Positions 7,366 through 18,691 of a stretch of DNA of 64,000 nt are shown here, piece after piece. Under the pieces are notes generated by a model. The model ran no database searches and was not told where the DNA came from. It saw only the letters and a list, made by a program, of their open reading frames with translations. The position numbers and the translations under genes were made by a program. Each line of letters starts with the position of its first letter. The stretch's first letter is position 1. The DNA is from Saccharothrix carnea (GTDB lineage: Bacteria; Actinomycetota; Actinomycetes; Mycobacteriales; Pseudonocardiaceae), in the NCBI RefSeq assembly GCF_003014735.1, contig NZ_PYAX01000005.1, positions 613,119 to 677,118 of the forward strand, written 5' to 3'.

Positions 7366-7968
7366 ATGGAGTGGTCGGATAGCTGGCGCGGGGCCTTCCG
7401 CATCGAGCTGCGCGCAGAGGCGGTCAACCTCGCGTGGCACGGGTGGCCTGTGCTGCCGGGCACCTATCCGGCGGGTGAGCGGTGGGCCGGGCGCGACGGC
7501 GTCGAGGACAGCGGGCCGGTCCCGGTGCACCACGACTGGCAGGAGCGCATCGGCACCAAGGCGGAGCAGGTCGCCACCTGGTGGGCGGGCCACTCCTACA
7601 GCATCCTGCTGGCCACCGGCCACGGCGTGGACGCCGTCGAGGTCGGCGCCGACCTCGGCCGCCGGGCCGCGGTCGAGCTGCGCGCCGCGGGCATCCCGGT
7701 GCCGATCGTGGCCACCCCGGAAGGCCGCTGGATGTTCCTGGTCGCCTCCGGTGGCACGCCGATCACCGACCCGGACGTCACCCACTACGGCCAGGGCGAG
7801 TACGTCCCGCTGCCGCCCAGCCCCGGCCAGGTCGGCGTGGTGCACTGGCGGGTCAAGCCGCAGATCTGCGCGTGGCACCTGCCGCACGTGGACGTGGTCC
7901 GCGAGGCGCTGCTCCAAGCCGCCGACCACACCTCCGACTACGGCCTGGTCGCCGCCGACCGGTCGTGA
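7366..7968 (+). CDS. Prim-pol-like (bifunctional DNA primase/polymerase N-terminal) protein, probably inactive
   Basis: A 200-residue single-domain protein of an actinobacterial family usually named bifunctional DNA primase/polymerase. Landmarks in order are HGWPVLPGTYPAG (~25), WWAGHSYSILLATGHGVDAVEV (~65-87), VATPEGRWMFLVASGG (~118), GEYVPLPPSP (~145) and VHWRVKPQ (~160). An active archaeo-eukaryotic primase needs a D-x-D pair and a Ser-x-His motif; here the first reads DAVEV and the position of the His reads Trp (GRWMF), so nucleotidyl transfer is doubtful. ATG 7366 follows GGAGG by 10 nt. The 3' end overlaps the convergent helicase by 31 bp. Role unknown. Confidence 0.7.
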   Translation: MEWSDSWRGAFRIELRAEAVNLAWHGWPVLPGTYPAGERWAGRDGVEDSGPVPVHHDWQERIGTKAEQVATWWAGHSYSILLATGHGVDAVEVGADLGRRAAVELRAAGIPVPIVATPEGRWMFLVASGGTPITDPDVTHYGQGEYVPLPPSPGQVGVVHWRVKPQICAWHLPHVDVVREALLQAADHTSDYGLVAADRS

Positions 7969-10346
7969 CCGACGTGGCCGTGCTGAACGTCGTGGTGTCT
8001 CTCCCCGACCACCCCGAGCACGACGTCCAGCACGGCCACACCGCCCGCCTTGTCCAGCGGATCGTTGCCGTTCCCGCACTTCGGCGACTGAACGCAGGAC
8101 GGGCACCCGGCCGGACACGCGCAAGCCGCGATGGCCTCCCTAGTAGCGACCAACCACGGGATGACCGCGTCGAACCCGCGGTCGGCGAACCCGGCTCCCC
8201 CGGGATGACCGTCGTGCACGAACACCGTCGCCTCCCCGGTGTCCTCGTGCAGCGCGGTCGAGACTCCGCCGATGTCCCAACGGTCACAGGTCGCGAAGAG
8301 CGGTAGCAGGCCGATCGCCGCGTGTTCGGCGGCGTGCAGTGCGCCGGGGACGCGCGCCGGTGTCAGACCGGCGCCCCCCGGCGCACTGCCCAGCAAACCC
8401 GAGGACACCGTGTACCAGACCGCCCGCGTCACCAACGTCTGCGCGGGCAGCGACAGCGGCACCGAGTCGATCACCTGGCCGGACGGCAGCTTGCGCAGGT
8501 AGCCGACCACCTGCGAGGTCACCTCCACCTCGCCCAGGCACACCGTCACCCCCTCGAACGAGCGCTTCTCCAGCACCCGCACCACCGAGATGTCCTTGGT
8601 GTCACGGGCGGTCGTCGTCCAGTCCGGCTTCTCCGCGTGCACCATCGCCAGCCCGGCGTCGAGGTCCAGCTCGTCCACCACGTACGACTCGCCCTGGTGC
8701 AGGTAGACGGCACCGGAGTGCACCTGCCAGCACGCCGAGCCCGGGTCGACGGTGCCGAGCATCCGCCCCGAGTCGGCCTCCACCACCACGACCTGCTCGC
8801 CACCGGACCCGCGGATGTCCACCTGCGCGTGCGGCCGGTCGTGCGACGTCCAGTACCACCCGTTCGGCCGCCGCCGCAGCACCCGCCGCGCCGTCATGTC
8901 CTCCAGCACGGCCAGCGCCGCGTCACCCCCGAACGCGTCCAGCGAGTCCGGTGTCAACGGCAGCTCCGCCGCCGCGCACGCCAACTGCGGCTCCAGCACG
9001 TACGGGTTCGTCGGGTCCAGCACCGTCGCCTCGACCGGCTTGTCCAGCACCGCAGACGGGTTGTGCACCAGGTAGGTGTCCAACGGGTCGTCCCGCGCCA
9101 CGAACACCACCAGGGCGTCGCTGTCCCCGGTCCGCCCCGCCCGCCCGGCCTGCTGCCAGAACGACGCCAGCGTGCCCGGGAAACCGGCCACCACCACGGC
9201 GTCCAGCCCGACGATGTCGACGCCCAGCTCCAGCGCGTTCGTCGTCGCCACGCCCAGCAGCTCGCCCGACGACACCGCCCGCTCCAACGCCCGCCGCTCC
9301 TCCGGCAGGTACCCGCCCCGGTACGCGGCCACCCGCGAGGCCAGCGACGGGTCGACCTCCGACAGCACCCGACGCGCGCCCAACGCGGTCAGCTCCGCAC
9401 CCACCCGCGACCGCACGAACGCCAACGACCGCGCGCCCTCCACCACCAGGTCGGCCAGGATCCGCGCCGTCTCCGCGCCCGCCGACCGCCGCACCGGCGC
9501 CCCGTTCTCGCCCTCCAGGTCGTCCAGCAGCGGCGGCTCCCACAACGCCACCGTCCGCCCGGCGCGCGGTGACCCGTCCTCCGTCACCGCCGCCACGTCC
9601 GCGCCCAGCAGCGCCGCGGCCGACGCCGCCGGATCGGCCACCGTCGCCGACGCCAGCACGAACACCGGGTCCGCGCCGTACCGCTGAGCCACCCTCCGCA
9701 ACCGCCGCAACAACAACGCCACGTGCGAGCCGAAAACACCCCGGTACGTGTGACATTCGTCGACCACCACGTACGACAGCCCGCGCAGGAACCGGATCCA
9801 CCTGGCGTGGTTGGGCAGCACGCCGCGGTGCAGCATGTCCGGGTTGCTGAACACCCAGTTGGCGTGGGCGCGCACCCAATCGCGTTCCGCCATCGGGGTG
9901 TCGCCGTCGAACGACGCGGCGCGCACGCCCGACACGCCCAGACCCGTCACCGATCTCAACTGGTCCGCGCCCAACGCCTTCGTCGGCGACAAGTACAGGG
10001 CTGTTGCCTTCGGATCAACTGTCAACGCGCTCAAGACCGGCAATTGGTACGCCAGCGATTTACCCGACGCGGTGCCCGTCGCCACGACGACGTGTGATCC
10101 GGACCACGCGTGCGTCGCCGCTTCCACCTGGTGCCGCCACGGTTGGGCTACCCCCCGATCCACCAGCGCGGACACCACCGGGGCCGGTGCCCACGACGGC
10201 CACGGCACGGGCTGCGCGGGCCGTGCCGGCTGGTCTTCGGTGTGCGTCAACGGCGATTCGCCCGCCGGAACACCGGCGAGGACCCGGTCCAGCAAACGAC
10301 GTCCCTGGTTCGCCACGGGGCGCAGCTTCGCACACCTGTCCGACAT
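7938..10346 (-). CDS. DEAD/DEAH-box helicase with C-terminal DUF1998 (MrfA/Hrq1-like)
   Basis: An 802-residue superfamily 2 helicase. The Q-like entry PWRHQVEAA (~70), Walker A ATGTASGKS (~90), motif II DECH in VVDECHTYRG (~197), motif III SATVADP (~234) and motif VI QQAGRAGR (~395) are all present. The C-terminus has the DUF1998/MZB zinc cluster, CACPAGCPSCVQSPKCGNGN (four Cys, ~765-785). Relatives (Rv3649, B. subtilis MrfA, yeast Hrq1) are 3'-5' helicases linked to DNA crosslink repair. Length is normal. It is convergent with the prim-pol-like gene and divergent from hppA. Confidence 0.92.
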   Translation of the reverse strand: MSDRCAKLRPVANQGRRLLDRVLAGVPAGESPLTHTEDQPARPAQPVPWPSWAPAPVVSALVDRGVAQPWRHQVEAATHAWSGSHVVVATGTASGKSLAYQLPVLSALTVDPKATALYLSPTKALGADQLRSVTGLGVSGVRAASFDGDTPMAERDWVRAHANWVFSNPDMLHRGVLPNHARWIRFLRGLSYVVVDECHTYRGVFGSHVALLLRRLRRVAQRYGADPVFVLASATVADPAASAAALLGADVAAVTEDGSPRAGRTVALWEPPLLDDLEGENGAPVRRSAGAETARILADLVVEGARSLAFVRSRVGAELTALGARRVLSEVDPSLASRVAAYRGGYLPEERRALERAVSSGELLGVATTNALELGVDIVGLDAVVVAGFPGTLASFWQQAGRAGRTGDSDALVVFVARDDPLDTYLVHNPSAVLDKPVEATVLDPTNPYVLEPQLACAAAELPLTPDSLDAFGGDAALAVLEDMTARRVLRRRPNGWYWTSHDRPHAQVDIRGSGGEQVVVVEADSGRMLGTVDPGSACWQVHSGAVYLHQGESYVVDELDLDAGLAMVHAEKPDWTTTARDTKDISVVRVLEKRSFEGVTVCLGEVEVTSQVVGYLRKLPSGQVIDSVPLSLPAQTLVTRAVWYTVSSGLLGSAPGGAGLTPARVPGALHAAEHAAIGLLPLFATCDRWDIGGVSTALHEDTGEATVFVHDGHPGGAGFADRGFDAVIPWLVATREAIAACACPAGCPSCVQSPKCGNGNDPLDKAGGVAVLDVVLGVVGERHHDVQHGHVGHDRSAATRP

Positions 10347-10551
10347 CCGGACCCTGCGTCTGCGGATAACGGTGTGTGTACGGATCGGGACGCCCCGTTG
10401 CCTACTTGCGGTCTATGAATAGACTCCGCCGCTATCGCATCCAATGAGGGGTGCATCACGTTGTGTCGGGGCTGACAGTCGCGTGAGTGACCCGCCTCAC
10501 AGCAGCGGGGTGGCCCTGACATTGGGCTTGGAAAACTCACCAGGAGGACGG

Positions 10552-12855
10552 ATGTCCCGGCAATTCCTCGCGGAGGGCCTAGAGCTCTCCGGAGGTGATC
10601 GCGGCCTCGTCGCCGTGGTCGCCGTGGTCGCCCTGGCTGCCCTGGCCGTGGGCTACGTGCTGCTCCGGGAGGTACTGGCCGCGGGCCAGGGCACCTCCAA
10701 GATGCAGGACATCGCCAAGGCGGTCCAAGAGGGCGCAGCGGCCTACCTCAACCGGCAGTTCCGAACGCTCGGCATCTTCGTCGTCATCGTGTTTGTGCTG
10801 CTGTTCGCGTTGCCCGCCGAGGACATCGGGGAACGGATCGGCAGGTCGCTGTTCTTCCTCGTCGGTGCGGGCTTCTCCGCCGTCATCGGCTACCTCGGCA
10901 TGTGGCTGTCGACCCGCGCGAACGTGCGCGTCGCCGCCGCGGCCAAGGAGAGCGGCGGCCGGGAGAAGGCCATGCGGATCGCGTTCCGCACCGGCGGCGT
11001 GGTCGGCATGTTCACCGTCGGCCTCGGCCTGTTCGGCGCGGCCCTGGTCGTGTTCGTCTACGTCGGCCAGGCACCGCGGGTGCTGGAGGGCTTCGGCTTC
11101 GGCGCGGCCCTGCTCGCCATGTTCATGCGGGTCGGCGGCGGCATCTTCACCAAGGCCGCCGACGTCGGCGCGGACCTGGTCGGCAAGGTCGAGCAGGGCA
11201 TCCCCGAGGACGACCCGCGCAACGCCGCCACCATCGCCGACAACGTGGGCGACAACGTCGGCGACTGCGCCGGCATGGCGGCCGACCTGTTCGAGTCCTA
11301 CGCCGTCACGCTCGTGGCGTCGCTGATCCTCGGCACGGCCGCGTTCGGCGCGAAGGGCCTGCTGTTCCCGCTGATCGTCCCGGCGATCGGCGTGCTCACC
11401 GCGGTCATCGGCGTCTACATCACCAGCGCCAGGACCGGCGAGAACGGCCTCACCGCGATCAACCGCTCGTTCTACATCTCGGCGGTCATCTCGGCGGTGC
11501 TGTGCACGGTCGCGGCGTTCCTGTTCCTGCCCAGCTCGTTCGCGGGCCTGGCGGGCGTGTCCGAGGAGATCGCGGGCACCCCGGGCAACCCGGCCCTGAT
11601 CGCCGCCGTCGCGGTGATCATCGGCATCGTGCTGGCGGGCGTCATCCTGTGGCTGACCGGCTACTTCACCGGCACCGAGCACAAGCCGGTCAAGGAGGTC
11701 GGCCGCACCTCGCTCACCGGCGCGGCGACCGTCATCCTGTCCGGCATCTCGGTCGGCTTCGAGTCGGCGGTCTACACCGCGCTGGTCATCGGCGGCGCGG
11801 TCTACGGCGCGTTCCTGCTGTCCGGTTCGGTGGTCGTGTCGCTGTTCGCGGTCGCGCTGGCCGGTTGCGGCCTGCTGACCACGGTCGGCGTCATCGTGGC
11901 CATGGACACCTTCGGCCCGGTCTCCGACAACGCGCAGGGCATCGCCGAGATGTCCGGTGACGTGGACGGCGAGGGCGCGCAGATCCTCACCGAGCTGGAC
12001 GCGGTCGGCAACACCACCAAGGCGATCACCAAGGGCATCGCGATCGCCACCGCCGTGCTGGCGGCGACCGCGCTGTTCGGCTCCTACAAGGACGCCATCG
12101 AGCAGGCGCTGCGGGACGTGCAGGTGGGCCTCGGCGAGGTGCCGGTGTCGTTCACCAACGTGGTGTTCAGCCCGAACGTGCTGGTCGGCGTCATCATCGG
12201 CGCGGCCGTCGTGTTCATGTTCTCCGGTCTCGCGGTCAACGCGGTGACCCGTGCGGCGGGCGCGATCGTGTTCGAGGTGCGCCGCCAGTTCCGCGAGAAC
12301 CCCGGGATCATGGACGGCACGGTCAAGCCGGAGTACGGCAGGGTCGTCGACATCTGCACGAAGGACTCGCTGCGCGAGCTGGCCACCCCCGGCCTGCTGG
12401 CGGTGCTGGCGCCGATCGCGGTCGGTTTCGGCCTGGGCGTCGGCCCGCTGGCCGGTTACCTGGCCGGCGCGATCGCGACCGGCACGCTGATGGCGGTGTT
12501 CCTGGCCAACTCCGGTGGTGCCTGGGACAACGCGAAGAAGCTGGTCGAGGACGGCAACCACGGCGGCAAGGGCTCGGACGCCCACGCCGCCACGGTCATC
12601 GGTGACACGGTCGGCGACCCGTTCAAGGACACCGCCGGTCCGGCGATCAACCCGCTGATCAAGGTGATGAACCTGGTCTCGGTGCTGATCGCGCCCGCCA
12701 TCGTCGGCTTCAGCGTCGGCGCGGGCGAGTCGGCCGGTATCCGGTACGCCATCGCGATCGTCGCGGTGGTGGTCATCGTGGCGGCCGTGGTCGTGTCCAA
12801 GCGGCGCGGCACGGCCATCGCGGACACCCCGGCGGAGGCCACCACCTCCGCGTGA
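10552..12855 (+). CDS. hppA: K+-independent proton-pumping membrane pyrophosphatase
   Basis: A 767-residue, ~16-helix integral membrane enzyme that hydrolyses pyrophosphate and pumps protons outward. The substrate-binding motif DVGADLVGKVEQGIPEDDPR is near residue 204, DNVGDNVGDCAGMAADLFES follows at ~230, and a third Asp-rich cluster, GDTVGDPFKDTAGPAINPLI, is near 684. GNTTKA (~486) has Lys at the position that separates K+-independent pumps (Lys) from K+-dependent ones (Ala), so this should be K+-independent. ATG 10552 is preceded by AGGAGG. A strong hairpin follows at 12867-12903, so it is probably monocistronic. Confidence 0.95.
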   Translation: MSRQFLAEGLELSGGDRGLVAVVAVVALAALAVGYVLLREVLAAGQGTSKMQDIAKAVQEGAAAYLNRQFRTLGIFVVIVFVLLFALPAEDIGERIGRSLFFLVGAGFSAVIGYLGMWLSTRANVRVAAAAKESGGREKAMRIAFRTGGVVGMFTVGLGLFGAALVVFVYVGQAPRVLEGFGFGAALLAMFMRVGGGIFTKAADVGADLVGKVEQGIPEDDPRNAATIADNVGDNVGDCAGMAADLFESYAVTLVASLILGTAAFGAKGLLFPLIVPAIGVLTAVIGVYITSARTGENGLTAINRSFYISAVISAVLCTVAAFLFLPSSFAGLAGVSEEIAGTPGNPALIAAVAVIIGIVLAGVILWLTGYFTGTEHKPVKEVGRTSLTGAATVILSGISVGFESAVYTALVIGGAVYGAFLLSGSVVVSLFAVALAGCGLLTTVGVIVAMDTFGPVSDNAQGIAEMSGDVDGEGAQILTELDAVGNTTKAITKGIAIATAVLAATALFGSYKDAIEQALRDVQVGLGEVPVSFTNVVFSPNVLVGVIIGAAVVFMFSGLAVNAVTRAAGAIVFEVRRQFRENPGIMDGTVKPEYGRVVDICTKDSLRELATPGLLAVLAPIAVGFGLGVGPLAGYLAGAIATGTLMAVFLANSGGAWDNAKKLVEDGNHGGKGSDAHAATVIGDTVGDPFKDTAGPAINPLIKVMNLVSVLIAPAIVGFSVGAGESAGIRYAIAIVAVVVIVAAVVVSKRRGTAIADTPAEATTSA

Positions 12856-12866
12856 CGTGTGGGCAG

Positions 12867-12903
12867 GAGGGCGGGGTGCCGCGGTCGGAGGCACCCCGCC
12901 CTC
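12867..12903 (+). terminator. Strong hairpin terminator after hppA
   Basis: GAGGGCGGGGTGCC (12867-12880) pairs perfectly with GGCACCCCGCCCTC (12890-12903) around a 9-nt loop, 11 nt after the hppA stop. There is no T-run, as is common for high-GC terminators. Confidence 0.8.
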
Positions 12904-13010
12904 GCACGTCCGGGTAGGCCGGGTGGGCGTGCCCGGATGGGGGCACACTGTTGTGTGACGTCCAGCGATGTCGCCCAGCACTGTCGCCCAGAACGATGGG
13001 GAGCGCCCTG

Positions 13011-13598
13011 ATGAGACTGATTCCGCTGCTCGCCTCGGCCGCCGTGGTCGTGGCGGTCGCCGGGTGCGGGTCCGGGGACGACTCCACCGCGCCCACGTCG
13101 TCGACGTCCGCGGCGCCGTCCGACGAGGCCGCGGTGGCGTACATGGACAAGGTGTGCACGGCGACGGCGTCGTTCGCCGCGGTGCCGAGGACGCCGCCGC
13201 AGATCGACCCGAACGACCCCGCGAAGGGCAAGGCCGACATGGCCGCGTACATGGGCCAGATGGCGGAGGCGTTCAACCAGCCCGCCACCAAGCTGCGCGA
13301 GGTCGGGCCGTCGCCGGTCGCGGGTGGCGACCAGCAGGTGGAGCAGATGGCCGCGACGTTCGCCGGCATCGCGAAGAACTTCACCGACGCCAAGGCGGCC
13401 ATCGAGGCGGCGGACGCCAACGACCCGGTCGGCGGGCTCCAGGCCGCGGGTGAGGCGATCACCCGGCTGGATGAGCTCGTCGCGCCGCTGAAGCAGTTGG
13501 AGTCGGTGCCGGAGCTGGCGGCGGCGGCCGAGAAGGCGCCTGCCTGCCAGGACCTGCGGACGCTGCAACCGTCGGAATCGCCGCAGCCGACCACGTAG
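13011..13598 (+). CDS. Secreted lipoprotein, function unknown
   Basis: A 195-residue lipoprotein. The signal peptide MRLIPLLASAAVVVAVAGCG carries a lipobox (VAGC, Cys19), followed by a Ser/Thr/Pro-rich linker and an Ala-rich helical domain with two further Cys (KVCTATASF ~45 and APACQDL ~183) that could be bridged. ATG 13011 follows GGGGAG. A similar lipoprotein follows 42 bp downstream; both have a lipobox, a Thr/Ser linker, and one Cys near the start and one near the end of the helical domain, which suggests paralogues. Not recognised beyond that. Confidence 0.82.
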   Translation: MRLIPLLASAAVVVAVAGCGSGDDSTAPTSSTSAAPSDEAAVAYMDKVCTATASFAAVPRTPPQIDPNDPAKGKADMAAYMGQMAEAFNQPATKLREVGPSPVAGGDQQVEQMAATFAGIAKNFTDAKAAIEAADANDPVGGLQAAGEAITRLDELVAPLKQLESVPELAAAAEKAPACQDLRTLQPSESPQPTT

Positions 13599-13640
13599 TA
13601 GGTTGCCCTCTCACCTTTTCACCCGATCTGGGGGCATTTC

Positions 13641-14246
13641 GTGAAGCACCGTGTCGCGCTCGCCGGCGTGTTCGCCGCTGTCCTGGTCACCACCGCGTGC
13701 GGCGGTGGCGCGTCGTCCACGTCCTCGGGGACGTCCGCGGCCACCACGACCACGACCGCGGCGGCCACCGCCGACCCGGTCGAGTGGACCGGCACGTTCT
13801 GCGACGGCATCGGCCCCACCATCGAGGGCGTCGTGGACCTGCTCAAGGCCATGTTCGAGGGTGGCGCGCAGGACCCGGCCGCGCAGAAGACCGCGATGCT
13901 GGACTACACCTCGAAGTCGGGGAAGTCGCTCACCGAGGCCGGCGAGAAGCTGGCGGACCTGGGCGCGCCCACGGCGGAGAGCCAGGCCCTGCACGACGAG
14001 CTGGTCAAGTTCTTCACCGACTCCGGCAAGGAGATGGTGAAGGTCAACGGCGAGCTGGCCGCGCTGGACCCGGCCGACCCGGAGTTCTCCACCAAGCTCG
14101 GTGAGCTGGGCAGCGACGAGGCCGACCCGTCCAAGCTCCAGGAGCAGATCAAGAAGCTCCAGGAGGACCCGAAGCTCGGCGAGGCGTTCAAGCAGGCCCC
14201 GCAGTGCGTGGCGATGGCCGAGACTCTGAAGAGCCTCGGCAGCTGA
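13641..14246 (+). CDS. Secreted lipoprotein, likely paralogue of the upstream one
   Basis: A 201-residue lipoprotein with lipobox LVTTACGGG (Cys20), a Ser/Thr linker (SSTSSGTSAATTTTTAAAT) and a charged, mostly helical domain with WTGTFCDGI near the start and APQCVAMAE near the end, the same Cys placement as in the neighbour at 13011. GTG 13641 is preceded by GGGGG. Probably exposed on the outer face of the cytoplasmic membrane. No enzyme motif seen; function unknown. Confidence 0.82.
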   Translation: MKHRVALAGVFAAVLVTTACGGGASSTSSGTSAATTTTTAAATADPVEWTGTFCDGIGPTIEGVVDLLKAMFEGGAQDPAAQKTAMLDYTSKSGKSLTEAGEKLADLGAPTAESQALHDELVKFFTDSGKEMVKVNGELAALDPADPEFSTKLGELGSDEADPSKLQEQIKKLQEDPKLGEAFKQAPQCVAMAETLKSLGS

Positions 14247-14336
14247 CACCGCTGGGACGCCCGAGGACGTTGGGGTACGTGGTTCAGCCCTTCGGAGACT
14301 GGCCGTGGTCGAACGTGTGTTCTACGCTGCGTCTTC

Positions 14337-15248
14337 GTGGGGCAATTGTCCTTCTACTCGGCCGAGGCGAGACAGCCTTGCGTCGGTGACCTGGCGGGCC
14401 TGCTGTGCGGGCCCGGCCGGGCGCTGGGCTTCGCCCGTGGACGCGCGGCCCGGGTGTCGGTGACCGTCGACACCCGGGACCGGGCCGCCGCGGTGGTGGC
14501 GGCGCTGGCCGAGCGCGGCGTGCAGGCGCGGATCGAGCTGGTCACGACGCCGGTCCGGGGCGAGGCCACCGAGGACGACGCCCCCGCGCCGGACGAGCCC
14601 GTGGCGGAGGAGCACCCCGGGGTCGAGGCGGTCGAGGACGAGGTCGTACCGGACGACGGGCTTGACGAGCCGCCGGACGAGGTGATCGACGATCCGGTCG
14701 ACCTCGACGAACCGGTCGACGACGAGCCGGACGGCTTCGCGCCCGTGGTGATCGGCTCGGGCCGCAGCCGCCCCGCCGAGCACGAGCCGGAGCCGGAGCC
14801 GGAAGCGGAGACGGCGCCCGAAGCGAAGACGGCGGAGCTCGCCGGGCACTCGGAGGACGAGCCGGTCGTCATCGAGTCGTGGCAGGTCACGACGGCTTTC
14901 CGCACCGACCTGGCCGGGCTGGCGGCGCAGTGGCTCGACGGCGACCGCAAGGTCGTCCCGCCCGGGTTCACCCTCGACGGCGCGGCGCTGCGGCTGTGGG
15001 CGCTCGCGTCCGGCCGGTGGGTCGAGTCGGGCTCCGGGTACCTCCTCGGCCTCGATCCCGAGGCACCCGACACGCACGAAGCGTTGCGAAAAGCATTGGC
15101 CACGTCGGGCCTGCCCTCGACACTCTTGACCGGCAAGGCCGGGGGACCGGCGCTGCGCGTCGTCGGCAGACGGCGGCTCGAACGGCTCGCCGAGCTGGTC
15201 GGACGTGCGCCGCGGGGCGTCGCGGAACGCACCTGGCCGGCCGCGTAG
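14337..15248 (+). CDS. Rv3647c-like conserved protein with an acidic linker
   Basis: A 303-residue protein that sits before topA, the place of Rv3647c in mycobacteria (from memory). Residues ~14-75 form an alpha/beta unit (GDLAGLLCGPGRALGFARG ... ARVSVTVDTRDRAAAVVAAL) that faintly resembles the LAGLIDADG-like N-domain of WhiA. An acidic Asp/Glu/Pro linker (~80-185) precedes a conserved C-domain (~190-303) containing FRTDLAGLAAQWLDGD and RVVGRRRLERLAELVG. GTG 14337 has only a weak ribosome-binding site. DNA binding is plausible but not shown. Confidence 0.7.
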   Translation: MGQLSFYSAEARQPCVGDLAGLLCGPGRALGFARGRAARVSVTVDTRDRAAAVVAALAERGVQARIELVTTPVRGEATEDDAPAPDEPVAEEHPGVEAVEDEVVPDDGLDEPPDEVIDDPVDLDEPVDDEPDGFAPVVIGSGRSRPAEHEPEPEPEAETAPEAKTAELAGHSEDEPVVIESWQVTTAFRTDLAGLAAQWLDGDRKVVPPGFTLDGAALRLWALASGRWVESGSGYLLGLDPEAPDTHEALRKALATSGLPSTLLTGKAGGPALRVVGRRRLERLAELVGRAPRGVAERTWPAA

Positions 15249-15375
15249 CGCGTCGGGTTGGCGGAGGATCCGGCACAGTTGTGTCACCCTGTCCCGACCA
15301 GGGCTGCCCATGCGGCGACAAAGGACAGTGCACACTGGCGGGTCGGGACACAGTGTTCGAAGAGAGCGGGACGGC

Positions 15376-18138
<2,763 letters not shown>

Positions 18139-18151
18139 GGGAGGCGGGGCG

Positions 18152-18607
18152 GTGGACGACTTAGGCGCGGGTCGGTTCGGCCACGACGGCACGCAGCCGC
18201 CACCGCCCCCTCCGCTGTACCCGGACCCGCTCGCGGGCCTGGTCACCGGCGAGCACCACTACCGGCCACCGGGGACACCGGCGCCGGCCGTGGTGCCGCC
18301 GCCCGTGCTCCCGCCGCCCGACGTCCAGGCGGCGCCGACCCGTCGTGCGCCCGCTCGTGCGCCTGCTCGTGAGCAGGCACGGCCGCCGGTGCGGCAGGTG
18401 TCGGGTGAACCCGCCGCGCACCTGCCCCACGCCGGATTGGCACGTCAGCAGGCCGCCACGGCCGTGCCGCAGCCGTCCGCGCCGCCGGTGCCGAAGAAGG
18501 GCAAGGGTGGGCTGATCGGGTGCCTCGTCGTGCTCGCCGCGCTCAGCGGGCTGCTGTTCAACGTGGTGCGTGAGATCATCGAAGCCGTGGTCGACCTCCT
18601 GCGATGA
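18152..18607 (+). CDS. Small proline-rich single-pass membrane protein
   Basis: A 151-residue protein with a cytoplasmic-looking Pro/Ala/Arg-rich N-terminal region (residues 1-115), a Lys/Gly cluster (KKGKGG), one transmembrane helix (LIGCLVVLAALSGLLFNVV, ~122-140) and a short amphipathic tail. GTG 18152 follows GGGGAGGCGGGG 13 bp after topA, so it is probably cotranscribed with topA. No known domain; function unknown. Confidence 0.65.
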   Translation: MDDLGAGRFGHDGTQPPPPPPLYPDPLAGLVTGEHHYRPPGTPAPAVVPPPVLPPPDVQAAPTRRAPARAPAREQARPPVRQVSGEPAAHLPHAGLARQQAATAVPQPSAPPVPKKGKGGLIGCLVVLAALSGLLFNVVREIIEAVVDLLR

Positions 18608-18691
18608 TCTCGCTTCGGTCACCCGAACGGCGGATGTGGTCTGGCGGGTGAATCGGTCCGGCTACCCTTACTGCCTGCACCATCGGCGGGG

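Noticed and set aside
10579..12981. 800-codon minus-strand open frame antisense to hppA
   Set aside because: Shadow frame; Arg/His/Asp-rich product, and hppA on the other strand is unmistakable. The same applies to the long antisense frame over ftsH at 37603-40038.
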